Of a stretch of 64,000 nt of DNA, positions 8,696-18,384 are shown in pieces. Numbering within the stretch: position 1 is the first letter of the stretch; every line of letters begins with the position of its first letter. Position numbers and translations under genes: made by a program. Under the pieces are notes generated by a model. That model had not been told where the DNA came from. It saw only the letters and a program-made list of their open reading frames with translations, and did not search any database. Source of the DNA: Shinella zoogloeoides (GTDB lineage Bacteria; Pseudomonadota; Alphaproteobacteria; Rhizobiales; Rhizobiaceae); assembly GCF_003574625.1 (NCBI RefSeq), contig NZ_QNUJ01000008.1:216567-280566 (forward strand), given 5' to 3'.

Positions 8696-9120
8696 GGCCC
8701 GGTTCCCTCATACGACTTTCGGCAATCCCGCTTCGAACGGATTGCTTCGCGGCCGGTCTAGCAAGTCCGGCTGAAGGGCCGTTTAAGGAATTCCGGAAAA
8801 GGTGAGGGAAGGTGTTCATCCTTCGCTAACCATGAGGCCAAGGCATTGATGTTGCCTATCATTTCTTCGAGAAAGGCTGCCGCTGCTGTGAAAATCCTCC
8901 GGGCAACATGGAACAAAGGCCGGCGATCTGAGTGGTTTCGCCATGCCGCATAGCGGCTCCCCTCATCGCTGACAGGAAAAAGGGCCTGCGGTCGATTTCG
9001 TGTGCTCTTCCCGTCGATGGCGCTTGAATTTATGTGTTTTGGACAGCATAGGGCGTTGAGAGGCCATCCCGCCGAACGGCCGCCCCGTTAGGGTGGCGCA
9101 ATTCATTCAGGGAGAGAAAT
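8696..9120. other. intergenic region upstream of folD
   Basis: This 425-base stretch between the divergent glycosyltransferase and folD genes has no believable reading frame. A GGAAC element occurs near 8920, but the distance to the next GTT is wrong for a stress promoter. A possible weak sigma-70 promoter (TTGAAT near 9027) precedes folD. Nothing else is recognised. Confidence 0.4.
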
Positions 9121-10020
9121 GTGACCACCATTATCGATGGGAAGCAGGTTGCCGCTTCCGTGATTGACGCCGTGAAAGCCGCGACCGTCGCGCTCGAAAA
9201 GGACGCCGGCTTTAAGCCCGGTCTTGCTGTCGTCATCGTCGGCGACGATCCGGCCAGCCACGCCTATGTTTCCTCCAAGAGCCGCATGGCCAAGGAATGC
9301 GGCTTCAACTCCGTCCAGCACACGCTGCCGGAGGAGACGACGCAGGAAGAGCTCGCCCATCTGGTGGAAACGCTGAATGCCGACGAGGCCATCCACGGCA
9401 TCCTCGTGCAGCTTCCGCTCCCGAAACACCTCGATTCCGACCCGATCATCCAGTCGATCCGGCCCGAGAAGGACGTCGACGGCCTGCATGTCGTTAATGC
9501 CGGCAAGGTGGCGACGGGCGATCTCGACGGCGGCCTCGTCTCCTGCACGCCGGCCGGCGCCATGGTCTTCGTGCGCCGCATCCACGGCAACGATCTCTCC
9601 GGCCTCAATGCCGTGGTGATCGGCCGCTCCAACCTCTTCGGCAAGCCGATGTCGGCCCTGCTGCTCGCCGCCAATGCGACGGTGACGACGGCCCATTCGC
9701 GCACGAAGGACCTCGCCGCCGTCTGCCGCAACGCCGATATCCTCGTTGCCGCCGTCGGCCGGCCGGAAATGGTGAAGGCCGATTGGGTCAAGCCCGGCGC
9801 GACCGTCATCGATGTCGGCATCAACCGCGTTCCCGCGCCGGAAAAGGGTGAGGGCAAGACGCGCCTCGTCGGCGACGTCGCCTTCGAGGAATGCGCGAAG
9901 GTCGCGGGCGTCATCACGCCGGTTCCCGGCGGTGTCGGCCCCATGACCATCGCCATGCTGATGGCCAATACGGTGATCGCCGCCTATCGCAAGGCCGGCA
10001 GGACGCCGCCGAAGTTCTGA
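9121..10020 (+). CDS. folD: methylenetetrahydrofolate dehydrogenase/cyclohydrolase
   Basis: This is a full-length 299-residue bifunctional FolD. It oxidises 5,10-methylene-THF with NADP and hydrolyses the methenyl product to 10-formyl-THF in the cytoplasm. The catalytic Tyr49 and Lys53 sit in [15 protein letters not shown], and the family signatures ILVQLPLP and [11 protein letters not shown] are intact. The GTG start follows AGGGAGAGAAAT; the ATG two bases earlier runs straight into TGA. It is a single gene that ends in a bidirectional terminator shared with the converging aglR. Confidence 0.97.
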   Translation: MTTIIDGKQVAASVIDAVKAATVALEKDAGFKPGLAVVIVGDDPASHAYVSSKSRMAKECGFNSVQHTLPEETTQEELAHLVETLNADEAIHGILVQLPLPKHLDSDPIIQSIRPEKDVDGLHVVNAGKVATGDLDGGLVSCTPAGAMVFVRRIHGNDLSGLNAVVIGRSNLFGKPMSALLLAANATVTTAHSRTKDLAAVCRNADILVAAVGRPEMVKADWVKPGATVIDVGINRVPAPEKGEGKTRLVGDVAFEECAKVAGVITPVPGGVGPMTIAMLMANTVIAAYRKAGRTPPKF

Positions 10021-10033
10021 ACCGCTTTCCCGC

Positions 10034-10058
10034 AAAAGGCGCCCTCGGGGCGCCTTTT
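10034..10058. terminator. bidirectional terminator between folD and aglR
   Basis: AAAAGGCGCC (10034-10043) and GGCGCCTTTT (10049-10058) are perfect 10-base arms with a 5-base loop. The A and T runs on both sides allow it to work for both converging genes; the aglR stop codon lies at its edge. Confidence 0.85.
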
Positions 10059-11083
10059 CATCTGGCGGGTGCCGGCCCCGTGGAGGCGCGCACGATGAGG
10101 TCCGCCTTCCACAGTTCCTGCTGCGGCACCGTTTCGAGCTGCAGGATCTCCGCGATGAGCCGCCGCGCGATGCGCTGGCCGGCGGCGCGCAGCGACGAGC
10201 GCGTCGTCGTCAGCGGCACCATGAAATTCTCCGGCTTCAGCATCGGCAGCACGTCGTCATGGGCGATGAGCGAGATATCCGTACCCAGTTTCAGGCCGGC
10301 CTGGTTGATCGCCCGCACGGCCCCGAGCGCCAGCACGGTGCTGGAGCAGAGCACGGCCGTCGGCGGCGTCTCCAGCCGGAGGAAGCGCTCCATGGCGCGG
10401 AAGCCGTATTCGTCCGTCATCTGCGAATGCTGTACGCAGTCCTCGCGCAGCACGAGCCCGTATTCGCCCAGCGCCCGCTCGGTGCCCTTGCGGCGGCGCA
10501 TCGCGAAGGTGAGGTAGTCCGGTCCGTTGATGAGGGCGAAGTGCCGGTGGCCGAGCTGGGCGAGCAGACGCGCCGCATCGTAGAAGACACCGGTATTGTC
10601 GATGTCGAGGAAGGGATAGTCGGACGGAATGCCGATGGAACGCCCATGCACGATGAAGGGCGTCTTGAGCGACTTCATCATGGCGATGCGCGGGTCCTTC
10701 TCGCGCATATAAGCGAAGAACAGCGCATCCACATTGCCGCTTGCCACCAGCCGCCGGCAGGTGGCGACCTCGTCCTCGGGATGGCTCGGATTGATGACGA
10801 AGTGGAAGTCGTGCTTGACCGCCTCGTCGCCGAGCCCGGCCAGGAACTCGCCGAAATGCACGTCGGACTGGATGCCGTCGGCCGTCGGCATGACGAGGCC
10901 GATGGAGCCGGCGCGGCCGGTCGCAAGGCGCTGGGCCGCGCGGTTGGGGCGGTAGCCGGTCTCCCGGACGGCATCGAGCACGCGCTGGCGGGTTTCGGCA
11001 TTGACCTCCGGATAACCGTTCAAAGCCCTGCTCACGGTTGTCTGGGAGAGGCCCAGCAATTGCGATAACTGCTTGAGATTCAC
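10058..11083 (-). CDS. aglR: LacI-family repressor of the alpha-glucoside operon
   Basis: The 341-residue protein has the LacI/GalR layout: an N-terminal helix-turn-helix (NLKQLSQLLGLSQTTVSRAL) with the hinge region RPNRAAQRLATG, then a periplasmic-binding-protein-like effector domain. It faces the aglEFGAK operon, and two copies of the 12-base palindrome CAAAGCGCTTTG lie in the gap between them. This matches the known AglR control of alpha-glucoside uptake in S. meliloti. The inducer is probably an alpha-glucoside or a product of it. One operator is 24 bases upstream of its own start, which suggests autorepression. Confidence 0.92.
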   Translation of the reverse strand: MNLKQLSQLLGLSQTTVSRALNGYPEVNAETRQRVLDAVRETGYRPNRAAQRLATGRAGSIGLVMPTADGIQSDVHFGEFLAGLGDEAVKHDFHFVINPSHPEDEVATCRRLVASGNVDALFFAYMREKDPRIAMMKSLKTPFIVHGRSIGIPSDYPFLDIDNTGVFYDAARLLAQLGHRHFALINGPDYLTFAMRRRKGTERALGEYGLVLREDCVQHSQMTDEYGFRAMERFLRLETPPTAVLCSSTVLALGAVRAINQAGLKLGTDISLIAHDDVLPMLKPENFMVPLTTTRSSLRAAGQRIARRLIAEILQLETVPQQELWKADLIVRASTGPAPAR

Positions 11084-11106
11084 ATGCTTAGCTTTCTAGA
11101 ACCATT

Positions 11107-11118
11107 CAAAGCGCTTTG
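11107..11118. promoter_or_regulatory. AglR operator, aglR-proximal
   Basis: CAAAGCGCTTTG is a perfect 12-base palindrome of the LacI-family type, with a central CG. It is identical to the copy at 11311-11322, 204 bases away. The position fits autorepression of aglR. Confidence 0.75.
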
Positions 11119-11176
11119 GATTTCTGGCGCGCATATCTCCGGATTGTCCCAAGGCGCCCCGGCATCTAACATCAGC

Positions 11177-11206
11177 AAATCCGCGAGTAAAAGCGGATTT
11201 GGGCTT
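11177..11206 (+). other. terminator-like hairpin in the aglR-aglE gap
   Basis: AAATCCGC (11177-11184) and GCGGATTT (11193-11200) form a hairpin followed by GGGCTTTTT. It lies between the two operators and upstream of the likely aglE promoter. It could block read-through or end a short transcript; no gene ends here on the + strand. Confidence 0.4.
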
Positions 11207-11310
11207 TTTGCGTTGCAAAACTACGCTGCGCTGCGTCAGCCTCGCGCCTTTCGTTCAAGTCGGGAAGGGTACTTGACGAAGGCGCGGGGGAAATGGGATG
11301 AAAGTGCATC

Positions 11311-11322
11311 CAAAGCGCTTTG
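11311..11322. promoter_or_regulatory. AglR operator, aglE-proximal
   Basis: This is the second perfect CAAAGCGCTTTG palindrome, 67 bases before the aglE start. A TTGACG hexamer about 37 bases upstream could be the -35 box, which would place the operator just past the -10 region, a classical repressor position. Confidence 0.78.
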
Positions 11323-11389
11323 AATTTGGGGGCGTTTTTGAAAATGCCCGCCCGGGGAGAGGGCGGGTTTGCTATGGGAGGCAAATCAG

Positions 11390-12748
11390 GTGAAGAAGAC
11401 CTTGTTGATGACCGCTGCCCTCGCGCTCTTCATGGCGGGCAGCGCCGTTTCGGCCGATCTGAAGTTCAAGCCCGGCGAGGATTCCCGGTTCAACTGGCAG
11501 AGCCTGGAGGATTTCAGGAAGGGCCACGACCTCAAGGGCCAGACGCTCACCATTTTCGGCCCCTGGCGCGGCGAGGACGAAGCGCTCTTCAAGAATGTCT
11601 ATGCCTATTTCGTCGAGGCGACGGGCGTCGACCTGAAATACTCCTCCTCCGAGAACTACGAGCAGCAGATCGTCATCGACACGCAGGCCGGCAGCCCGCC
11701 GGACGTCGCCATCCTGCCGCAGCCGGGTCTCATCGCCGACCTTGCCTCCAAGGGCTACCTGACGCCGCTCGGCGACGAGACCAAAAAGTGGCTGCTCGAC
11801 AACTATGCCGCCGGCCAGTCCTGGGTCGATCTTTCGACCTTCAAGGGCAAGGACGGCACGGCCGCGCTCTATGCCTTCCCCTACAAGATCGACGTGAAGT
11901 CGCTCGTCTGGTACGTGCCCGAAAACTTCGAGGACGCCGGCTATGAAGTGCCGAAGACCATGGAAGACCTCAAGGCGCTGACGGAAAAGATCGTCGCCGA
12001 TGGCGGCACGCCCTGGTGCATCGGCCTCGGTTCGGGCGGCGCCACCGGCTGGCCGGCGACCGACTGGGTCGAGGACCTGATGCTGCGCACGGCATCGCCG
12101 GAAACCTACGACAAGTGGGTCAAGAACGAGATCCCCTTCACCGATGCCGCCGTGGTCGGCGCGCTCGACGAATTCGGCTGGTTCGCCAAGAACGACACGT
12201 TCGTCGACGGCGGCGCGGCGGCGGTCGCCTCCACCGACTTCCGCGACAGCCCGAAGGGCCTCTTCGCCTCGCCGCCGAAATGCTACCTGCACCATCAGGC
12301 ATCCTTCATCCCGTCCTTCTTCCCGGAGGGCACGGTGGTCGGCCAGGACGCGGACTTCTTCTACATGCCGCCCTATGCCAGCAAGCCGGAGCTCGGCAAC
12401 CCGGTCCTCGGCGCCGGCACGCTCGCCATGATCACCAAGGATACGCCCGCCTCGCGCGCCTTCATCGAGTTCCTCAAGACGCCGATCGCCCATGAGGTCT
12501 GGATGGCGCAGTCGAGCTTCCTGACGCCCTTCAAGAGCGCCAACAAGGAAGCCTATGCCAACGCCCCGATGAAGAAGCAGGGCGAGATCCTGCTCGATTC
12601 GACGACCTTCCGCTTCGACGGTTCCGACCTGATGCCGGGCAAGATCGGCGCGGGCGCGTTCTGGACGGGCATGGTCGATTTCGTCGGCGGCAAGTCGGCC
12701 AACGACGTCGCGGCCGATATCCAGAAGGCCTGGGACGCCATCAAGTAA
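11390..12748 (+). CDS. aglE: alpha-glucoside ABC transporter substrate-binding protein
   Basis: The product has 452 residues from the GTG at 11390, preceded by GGGAGG; the frame can be read from 11369 but that adds no ribosome site. A Sec signal peptide (MKKTLLMTAALALFMAGSAV, cleavage after SAVSA) is followed by a class I/cluster D sugar-binding protein. It captures alpha-glucosides such as maltose, sucrose or trehalose in the periplasm for AglF/AglG. It is the first gene of aglEFGAK. The adjacent GH13 enzyme and the AglR operator make the assignment firm; exact sugar preference cannot be read. Confidence 0.94.
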   Translation: MKKTLLMTAALALFMAGSAVSADLKFKPGEDSRFNWQSLEDFRKGHDLKGQTLTIFGPWRGEDEALFKNVYAYFVEATGVDLKYSSSENYEQQIVIDTQAGSPPDVAILPQPGLIADLASKGYLTPLGDETKKWLLDNYAAGQSWVDLSTFKGKDGTAALYAFPYKIDVKSLVWYVPENFEDAGYEVPKTMEDLKALTEKIVADGGTPWCIGLGSGGATGWPATDWVEDLMLRTASPETYDKWVKNEIPFTDAAVVGALDEFGWFAKNDTFVDGGAAAVASTDFRDSPKGLFASPPKCYLHHQASFIPSFFPEGTVVGQDADFFYMPPYASKPELGNPVLGAGTLAMITKDTPASRAFIEFLKTPIAHEVWMAQSSFLTPFKSANKEAYANAPMKKQGEILLDSTTFRFDGSDLMPGKIGAGAFWTGMVDFVGGKSANDVAADIQKAWDAIK

Positions 12749-12882
12749 TCCGGCGAACCGGCCGGCATCCGCCGGCCGGTTTCCCACGCATGCGAAGTGC
12801 ACCGGACATGCGGCAAGGCCGCGTGGACGATCGATGCGCCTCCGAGGGTTCTTGAGGGGAGCATTCCTGGGGAGGAGCTGCC

Positions 12883-13893
12883 ATGTCGCAATTGTTATTC
12901 GCCGTCTTCACGATGGTCGGGGGCGTGCTCGCCTGTGCCGCCTATTTCTTCGGGACCAACTGGCTGCTCGACAGGATATTCCCCTCCAAAGGGCGGACGG
13001 GGGCCGAGGCGTCCCGCAACCTCAGGATCACCAATGCCATCCGGCCGTGGCTCTTCATGGCGCCGGCGCTCTTCGCGCTCGCCATCTATCTCGTCTATCC
13101 CGTCTTCGAATCGGTGCGCCTCTCCTTCCACGACCGTTCCGGCACCCGCTTCATCGGCTTCAGCAACTTCGCCTGGATGATCAATGACGGCGAGTTCCGC
13201 CAGTCGATCTTCAACAATTTTCTCTGGCTGCTGGTGGTGCCGGCGCTCGCCACCTTCTTCGGCCTCGTCATCGCCGCGCTCACCGACCGCATCTGGTGGG
13301 GCAATATCGCCAAGACCCTGATCTTCATGCCGATGGCGATCTCCTTCGTCGGCGCCGCCGTCATCTGGAAATTCGTCTACGACTACCGCTCGGAGGGCTC
13401 CGAGCAGATCGGCATCCTCAATGCCGTCGTCGTCGCCCTCGGCGGCACGCCCGAGGCGTGGATGACCATTCCCTTCTGGAACAACTTCTTCCTGATGGTG
13501 ATCCTGATCTGGATCCAGACCGGCTTTGCCATGGTCATCCTTTCGGCCGCGCTGCGCGGTATTCCGGAAGAGACCATCGAGGCGGCCGTCATCGACGGGG
13601 CGAACGGCTTCCAGATCTTCTTCAAGATCATGGTGCCGCAGATCTGGGGCACGATCGCCGTCGTCTGGACGACGATCACCATCCTTGTCCTCAAGGTCTT
13701 CGACATCGTGCTCGCGATGACCAACGGCCAGTGGCAGACGCAGGTCCTGGCCAACCTGATGTTCGACTGGATGTTCCGCGGCGGCGGCGATTTCGGGCGC
13801 GGCGCGGCCATCGCCGTGGTCATCATGATCCTCGTCGTTCCGATCATGATCTGGAACATCCGTAACGCCACCCGGGAAATGGAAGGCCATTGA
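12883..13893 (+). CDS. aglF: alpha-glucoside ABC transporter permease
   Basis: The 336-residue inner-membrane protein belongs to the MalF-type binding-protein-dependent permeases. Several hydrophobic helices are followed by the EAA loop (IEAAVIDGANGFQIFFKIMV), which contacts the AglK ATPase. An N-terminal helix of about 20 residues precedes the main fold. AGGAGCTGCC upstream of the ATG is a good ribosome site. The 134-base gap after aglE has no terminator. Confidence 0.93.
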   Translation: MSQLLFAVFTMVGGVLACAAYFFGTNWLLDRIFPSKGRTGAEASRNLRITNAIRPWLFMAPALFALAIYLVYPVFESVRLSFHDRSGTRFIGFSNFAWMINDGEFRQSIFNNFLWLLVVPALATFFGLVIAALTDRIWWGNIAKTLIFMPMAISFVGAAVIWKFVYDYRSEGSEQIGILNAVVVALGGTPEAWMTIPFWNNFFLMVILIWIQTGFAMVILSAALRGIPEETIEAAVIDGANGFQIFFKIMVPQIWGTIAVVWTTITILVLKVFDIVLAMTNGQWQTQVLANLMFDWMFRGGGDFGRGAAIAVVIMILVVPIMIWNIRNATREMEGH

Positions 13894-13894
13894 G

Positions 13895-15040
13895 ATGATC
13901 GCATCGTCCCGTTCGCCGCTCATCATCCTCGTCCATCTTTCGGTCCTGCTGCTCGTCGCGCTCTGGACGCTGCCGACCGCCGGCCTGTTGATCTCCTCGC
14001 TGCGCGACAAGGACCAGCTCGCCGTCTCCGGCTGGTGGACGGCGCTCTCCACCTCCTCGCAGAACCTCACCGGCCGCGCGAGCGCGCCGGATGCCCAGAT
14101 CGAGCGTGACGGCAAGTTCGTCATCTCCGGCAACCTGACGGAGGGCGGTCCAGCGAAGGTCTCGGCCTTCGGCGTCCGCCCCATGCAGCCCGCCGCCTTC
14201 GAGCCGGGCACGGCCGCCGATATCGGCGACGGCCAGACACTGACCGTCAACGAGGACGGCAGCTACGAGCTCGTCTCGCCGGCGAGAATGGAAGGCACGC
14301 GCGGCCAGCGCATCTTCTACACCGCCTCCGTCCCGCCGCGCTTCACGCTCGACAACTATCGCGAGGTGCTGAGCGCCGCCGGCATCGGCTCGTCCTTCAT
14401 CAATTCGCTGACGGTGGCGATCCCCTCGACGATCATCCCGATCCTCGTCGCCGCCTTCTGCGCCTATGCGCTCGCCTGGATGCCGTTCCCCGGCCGGGCG
14501 ATCCTCATCGCGGTCATCGTCGGCCTGCTCGTCGTGCCCCTGCAGATGTCGCTGATCCCACTGCTCCGGCTCTATAACGGCGTCGGCGCCTTCTTCGGCG
14601 TGCCGGCCAAGACCTATGTCGGCATCTGGCTCGCCCATATGGGCTTCGGCCTGCCGCTCGCCATCTACCTCCTGCGCAACTACATGGCCGGCCTGCCGCG
14701 CGAGATCATGGAATCGGCCCGCGTCGACGGCGCGTCCGATTTCGACATCTTCGTGAAGATCATCCTGCCGCTCTCCTTTCCGGCGCTCGCCTCCTTCGCC
14801 ATCTTCCAGTTCCTGTGGACATGGAACGACCTGCTCGTCGCCATGGTCTTCCTCGGCACGGGCAATGACGAGCTGGTGCTGACCGGGCGCCTCGTGAACC
14901 TTCTCGGATCGCGCGGCGGCAACTGGGAAATCCTCACGGCCTCCGCCTTCATCACCATCGTCGTCCCCCTCATCGTCTTCTTCAGCCTGCAGCGCTATCT
15001 CGTGCGCGGCCTGCTGGCGGGGTCGGTCAAGGGCGGCTGA
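13895..15040 (+). CDS. aglG: alpha-glucoside ABC transporter permease
   Basis: The 381-residue MalG-type permease starts one base after the aglF stop. It has a large periplasmic insert between the first membrane segment (about 10-30) and the rest, and the EAA loop MESARVDGASDFDIFVKIIL near residue 270. Together with AglF it forms the membrane channel. A MalG homologue is usually about 280-300 residues; the extra length is the insert at about 35-145, which AglG proteins are known to carry. Confidence 0.93.
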   Translation: MIASSRSPLIILVHLSVLLLVALWTLPTAGLLISSLRDKDQLAVSGWWTALSTSSQNLTGRASAPDAQIERDGKFVISGNLTEGGPAKVSAFGVRPMQPAAFEPGTAADIGDGQTLTVNEDGSYELVSPARMEGTRGQRIFYTASVPPRFTLDNYREVLSAAGIGSSFINSLTVAIPSTIIPILVAAFCAYALAWMPFPGRAILIAVIVGLLVVPLQMSLIPLLRLYNGVGAFFGVPAKTYVGIWLAHMGFGLPLAIYLLRNYMAGLPREIMESARVDGASDFDIFVKIILPLSFPALASFAIFQFLWTWNDLLVAMVFLGTGNDELVLTGRLVNLLGSRGGNWEILTASAFITIVVPLIVFFSLQRYLVRGLLAGSVKGG

Positions 15041-15063
15041 CGCATACCTATAGGACAAGCAGA

Positions 15064-16716
15064 ATGACGACGTCGGATTCCACCCTTCTCACGCCGGACA
15101 AGGACTGGTGGCGCGGCGCGGTGATCTACCAGATCTATCCGCGCTCCTTCCAGGACACCAATGGCGACGGGATCGGCGACCTCAAGGGCATCACCGAGCG
15201 CCTTGCCCATGTCGCGTCCCTCGGCGTGGACGCGATCTGGATTTCGCCCTTCTTCACCTCGCCGATGAAGGACTTCGGTTACGACGTCTCGGATTATCTC
15301 GATGTCGACCCGATCTTCGGGGAGCTTGCCGATTTCGACGCGCTGATCGCCGAGGCCCACCGCCTCGACATCCGCGTGATGATCGATCTCGTGCTGTCGC
15401 ACACTTCCGACAAGCATCCCTGGTTCGTCGAAAGCCGCTCGCGGCGGACCAATCCCAAGGCGGACTGGTATGTCTGGGCGGATTCGAAGCCCGACGGCAC
15501 GCCGCCCAACAACTGGCTGGCGATCTTCGGCGGTTCCGCCTGGCAGTGGGACGCGACGCGCCTGCAATATTACATGCACAATTTCCTGACCTCGCAGCCG
15601 GATTTGAACCTGCACAATCCGGAAGTTCAGGACGCGCTGCTCTCCGTCGCCCGCTTCTGGCTGGAGCGCGGCGTCGATGGCTTCCGCCTCGACACGATCA
15701 ACTTCTACTTCCACGACAAGGAATTGCGCGACAACCCGTCGCTTCCCCCCGAGCGCCGCAACGCGCAGACGGCGCCCGCCGTGAACCCCTACAACTACCA
15801 GGAACATCTCTACGACAAGAACCAGCCGGAGAACCTCGAATTCCTCAAACGCTTCCGCGCGCTTCTCGAGGAATTCCCGGCCATCGCGGCGGTCGGCGAG
15901 GTGGGTGACAGCCAGCGCGGCCTCGAAATCGCCGGTGAGTACACCTCCGGCGGCGACAAGATGCACATGTGCTACGCCTTCGAGTTTCTGGCGCCCGATC
16001 CGCTGACGCCGGCCTTTGTCGCCGAGACGCAGCATGCGCTGGAAAAGGCGGCGCCCGAAGGCTGGGTCTGCTGGGCCTTCTCCAACCATGACGTCATGCG
16101 CCATGTCAGCCGCTGGGGCTTCGGCGTGACGGATCACGAGGCGCATGCCAGGCTGCTGGCGAGCCTCCTCATGTCGCTGCGCGGCTCCGTCTGCATCTAC
16201 CAGGGCGAGGAACTGGCCTTGCCGGAGGCCGAGCTTGCCTACGAGGACCTGCAGGATCCCTACGGCATCCAGTTCTGGCCGGATTTCAAGGGCCGCGACG
16301 GCTGCCGCACGCCGATGGTCTGGAGTGCCGGCGAGCAGTCCGGCGGCTTCAGCGATGGCAGGCCCTGGCTGCCGGTCTCGGTCGCCCATCTGGAGCGCGC
16401 GGTCGACATGCAGGAGGGGGACGAGGCGTCGGTCCTGTCGCACTACCGCCGCTTCCTCGCCTTCCGCAAGGAGCATGTGGCGCTGGTCAAGGGCGAGATC
16501 GAATTCCTTTCGGCCGAAGGGGCGATCCTCTCCTTCGTGCGCAGCCACGGCAACGAGAAGGTCTTCTGCGCCTTCAACATGAGCCCGGTGCCGCGCCTTG
16601 CCGACCTGCCGTCCGGCACGCTGGAGGTGCTGGAAGGCCATGGCTTCGCTAGCCTGATGCATGAGGAAAATATAGAACTTCCGGCCTGGAGCGGGTTCTT
16701 CGCCCGCTTCGCGTGA
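15064..16716 (+). CDS. aglA: alpha-glucosidase, glycoside hydrolase family 13
   Basis: The product has 550 residues. AglA hydrolyses imported alpha-glucosides to glucose in the cytoplasm (no signal peptide). The four GH13 regions are present: DLVLSHTSDKH, GVDGFRLDTINF with the nucleophile Asp, AVGEVGD with the acid/base Glu, and FSNHDVMRHVS with the third carboxylate. The N-terminus WWRGAVIYQIYPRSFQDTNG is typical of oligo-1,6-/alpha-glucosidases. It lies 23 bases after aglG and just upstream of aglK. The glucose released can enter the Entner-Doudoroff genes 2 kb away. Confidence 0.95.
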   Translation: MTTSDSTLLTPDKDWWRGAVIYQIYPRSFQDTNGDGIGDLKGITERLAHVASLGVDAIWISPFFTSPMKDFGYDVSDYLDVDPIFGELADFDALIAEAHRLDIRVMIDLVLSHTSDKHPWFVESRSRRTNPKADWYVWADSKPDGTPPNNWLAIFGGSAWQWDATRLQYYMHNFLTSQPDLNLHNPEVQDALLSVARFWLERGVDGFRLDTINFYFHDKELRDNPSLPPERRNAQTAPAVNPYNYQEHLYDKNQPENLEFLKRFRALLEEFPAIAAVGEVGDSQRGLEIAGEYTSGGDKMHMCYAFEFLAPDPLTPAFVAETQHALEKAAPEGWVCWAFSNHDVMRHVSRWGFGVTDHEAHARLLASLLMSLRGSVCIYQGEELALPEAELAYEDLQDPYGIQFWPDFKGRDGCRTPMVWSAGEQSGGFSDGRPWLPVSVAHLERAVDMQEGDEASVLSHYRRFLAFRKEHVALVKGEIEFLSAEGAILSFVRSHGNEKVFCAFNMSPVPRLADLPSGTLEVLEGHGFASLMHEENIELPAWSGFFARFA

Positions 16717-16748
16717 CGACGGCGCCAAAACGTAAAGGGGAGAGAGAC

Positions 16749-17840
16749 ATGACAGGGCTGGTGCTCAGGGATATCCGCAAGTCCTACGGCGCGGTGGACG
16801 TGATCCACGGCATCGATCTCGATATCAAGCAGGGCGAGTTCATCGTCTTCGTCGGCCCGTCCGGCTGCGGCAAGTCGACCCTCCTGCGCATGATCGCGGG
16901 CCTCGAAGAGATCACCGGCGGCGACATGACCATCGACGGCGAGCGCGTTAACGACGTGCCGCCCTCCAAGCGCGGCATCGCCATGGTCTTCCAGTCCTAC
17001 GCGCTCTATCCGCACATGACCGTCTACGACAACATGGCCTTCGGCATGCGGATCGCCGGCGAGAGCAAGGAGGAGATCGACCGGCGTGTGCGCTCGGCCG
17101 CCGATATCCTCCAGCTCACCCAATATCTCGACCGCCTGCCCAAAGCGCTTTCGGGCGGCCAGCGCCAGCGCGTCGCTATCGGCCGCGCCATCTGCCGCGA
17201 TCCGAAGGTCTTCCTCTTCGACGAGCCGCTGTCGAATCTTGATGCCGCCTTGCGCGTCGCCACCCGCATCGAGATCGCCAAGCTCAACGAGCAGATGGCC
17301 GACACGACGATGATCTACGTCACGCACGACCAGGTGGAGGCGATGACGCTCGCCGACCGCATCGTCGTGCTCTCAGCCGGCCATATAGAGCAGGTCGGCC
17401 CGCCGCTCGAACTCTACGAGCGCCCGGCGAACCTCTTCGTCGCCCGCTTCATCGGCTCGCCCGCCATGAACATCATCCCGGCGAAGATCACCGCCGCTGG
17501 TGAGGCGACCGCGCTGGAACTGACCGGCGGGCGCACCTCCAGCGTCGATATCCCGACGGCGGCCTCCGAAGTCGGCAAGACGGCGAGCTTCGGCGTGCGG
17601 CCGGAAGACCTGCAGATCACCACCGGCGAGGACTTCCTCTTCGAGGGCACGGTCTCCATCGTCGAGGCGCTCGGTGAGGTGACGCTGCTCTATATCGAGG
17701 GTCTCGTGCCGGGCGAGCCGATCATCGCGAAGATCCCCGGCATCCTCGCCGTCAGGCGCGGCGACAAGGTCCGCTTCACCGCCGACAAGGCAAGGCTGCA
17801 TCTCTTCGACGCCGCCGGGAACAGCTACCGCGCCGCTTGA
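16749..17840 (+). CDS. aglK: alpha-glucoside ABC transporter ATPase
   Basis: The product has 363 residues from the ATG after GGGGAGAGAGAC; an upstream GTG at 16713 lies inside aglA and is less likely. MalK-type signatures are clear: Walker A GPSGCGKSTLL, signature LSGGQRQRVAIGRA, Walker B VFLFDEPLSNLDA and the switch His in YVTHDQVEAMTL. A C-terminal TOBE/OB domain fills the last 120 residues. It powers AglEFG and probably closes the operon. Confidence 0.94.
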   Translation: MTGLVLRDIRKSYGAVDVIHGIDLDIKQGEFIVFVGPSGCGKSTLLRMIAGLEEITGGDMTIDGERVNDVPPSKRGIAMVFQSYALYPHMTVYDNMAFGMRIAGESKEEIDRRVRSAADILQLTQYLDRLPKALSGGQRQRVAIGRAICRDPKVFLFDEPLSNLDAALRVATRIEIAKLNEQMADTTMIYVTHDQVEAMTLADRIVVLSAGHIEQVGPPLELYERPANLFVARFIGSPAMNIIPAKITAAGEATALELTGGRTSSVDIPTAASEVGKTASFGVRPEDLQITTGEDFLFEGTVSIVEALGEVTLLYIEGLVPGEPIIAKIPGILAVRRGDKVRFTADKARLHLFDAAGNSYRAA

Positions 17841-17954
17841 GCGTGGGCGCTGAGACAGGGACGGGCAGCAGGATTTCGCCTTGCCGCTCAACCCGTTATT
17901 AAGCCTTGCCGGGCTAGCTTTCCCGCAAATCGAAAGTGCCGGGGCAGCAGGCGG

Positions 17955-18368
17955 ATGAGCATCTATGGGCAAGGGCAGCGGGGCAGCTACCTGAACAAGG
18001 AAGAGTCCTTCATGTACGATCGGGAAAAGTCCTTCCCGATGGAGGATACCTGCAACGAGGCCCGCATCGAGTTCACCGAGAGCGGCGGGCTCGTCAACCT
18101 TGTCTCCCGCCGCGGCATCATCATCAAACTCTCGCGCAGCGGCGCCGTCATCACCATGACGACCAAGTTCCAGCTGCCGCGCAATTTCTACCTCGACATC
18201 GTCAGCGCCCGCATCCCGATGATCGGATGCCTGACACAGCGCATCTATACGAACGACGTGGTGGAGGCCCGCTTCCTGCGGCTCCTGTCCGACAAGGACC
18301 TGCAGCGCATCTTCGTCTACTCGACCCACCGGAACCATCAGGGCCGGACGCTGGATATCTATAGCTGA
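17955..18368 (+). CDS. small PilZ-like protein of unknown function
   Basis: The 137-residue soluble protein starts 114 bases after aglK. Its middle part (residues 37-75) has the beta-rich pattern of a PilZ domain: charged strands, then IIIKLSRSGAVI, which resembles the D/NxSxxG half of the c-di-GMP motif. The RxxxR half is not evident. Several rhizobial PilZ proteins look like this, but the call is weak and c-di-GMP binding may be lost. It is not obviously part of the sugar operon. Confidence 0.6.
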   Translation: MSIYGQGQRGSYLNKEESFMYDREKSFPMEDTCNEARIEFTESGGLVNLVSRRGIIIKLSRSGAVITMTTKFQLPRNFYLDIVSARIPMIGCLTQRIYTNDVVEARFLRLLSDKDLQRIFVYSTHRNHQGRTLDIYS

Positions 18369-18384
18369 GGGCTTGGGAGGCGCT

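Noticed and set aside
8919..8945. GGAAC followed by GGTTT upstream of folD as a stress promoter
   Set aside because: The distance to the TT is 21 bases; the consensus needs 18 or 19.
17141..17152. CAAAGCGCTTTC, nearly an AglR operator, inside aglK
   Set aside because: It encodes part of the LSGGQ signature (KALSGG), breaks the palindrome at the last base, and lies in the middle of the operon.
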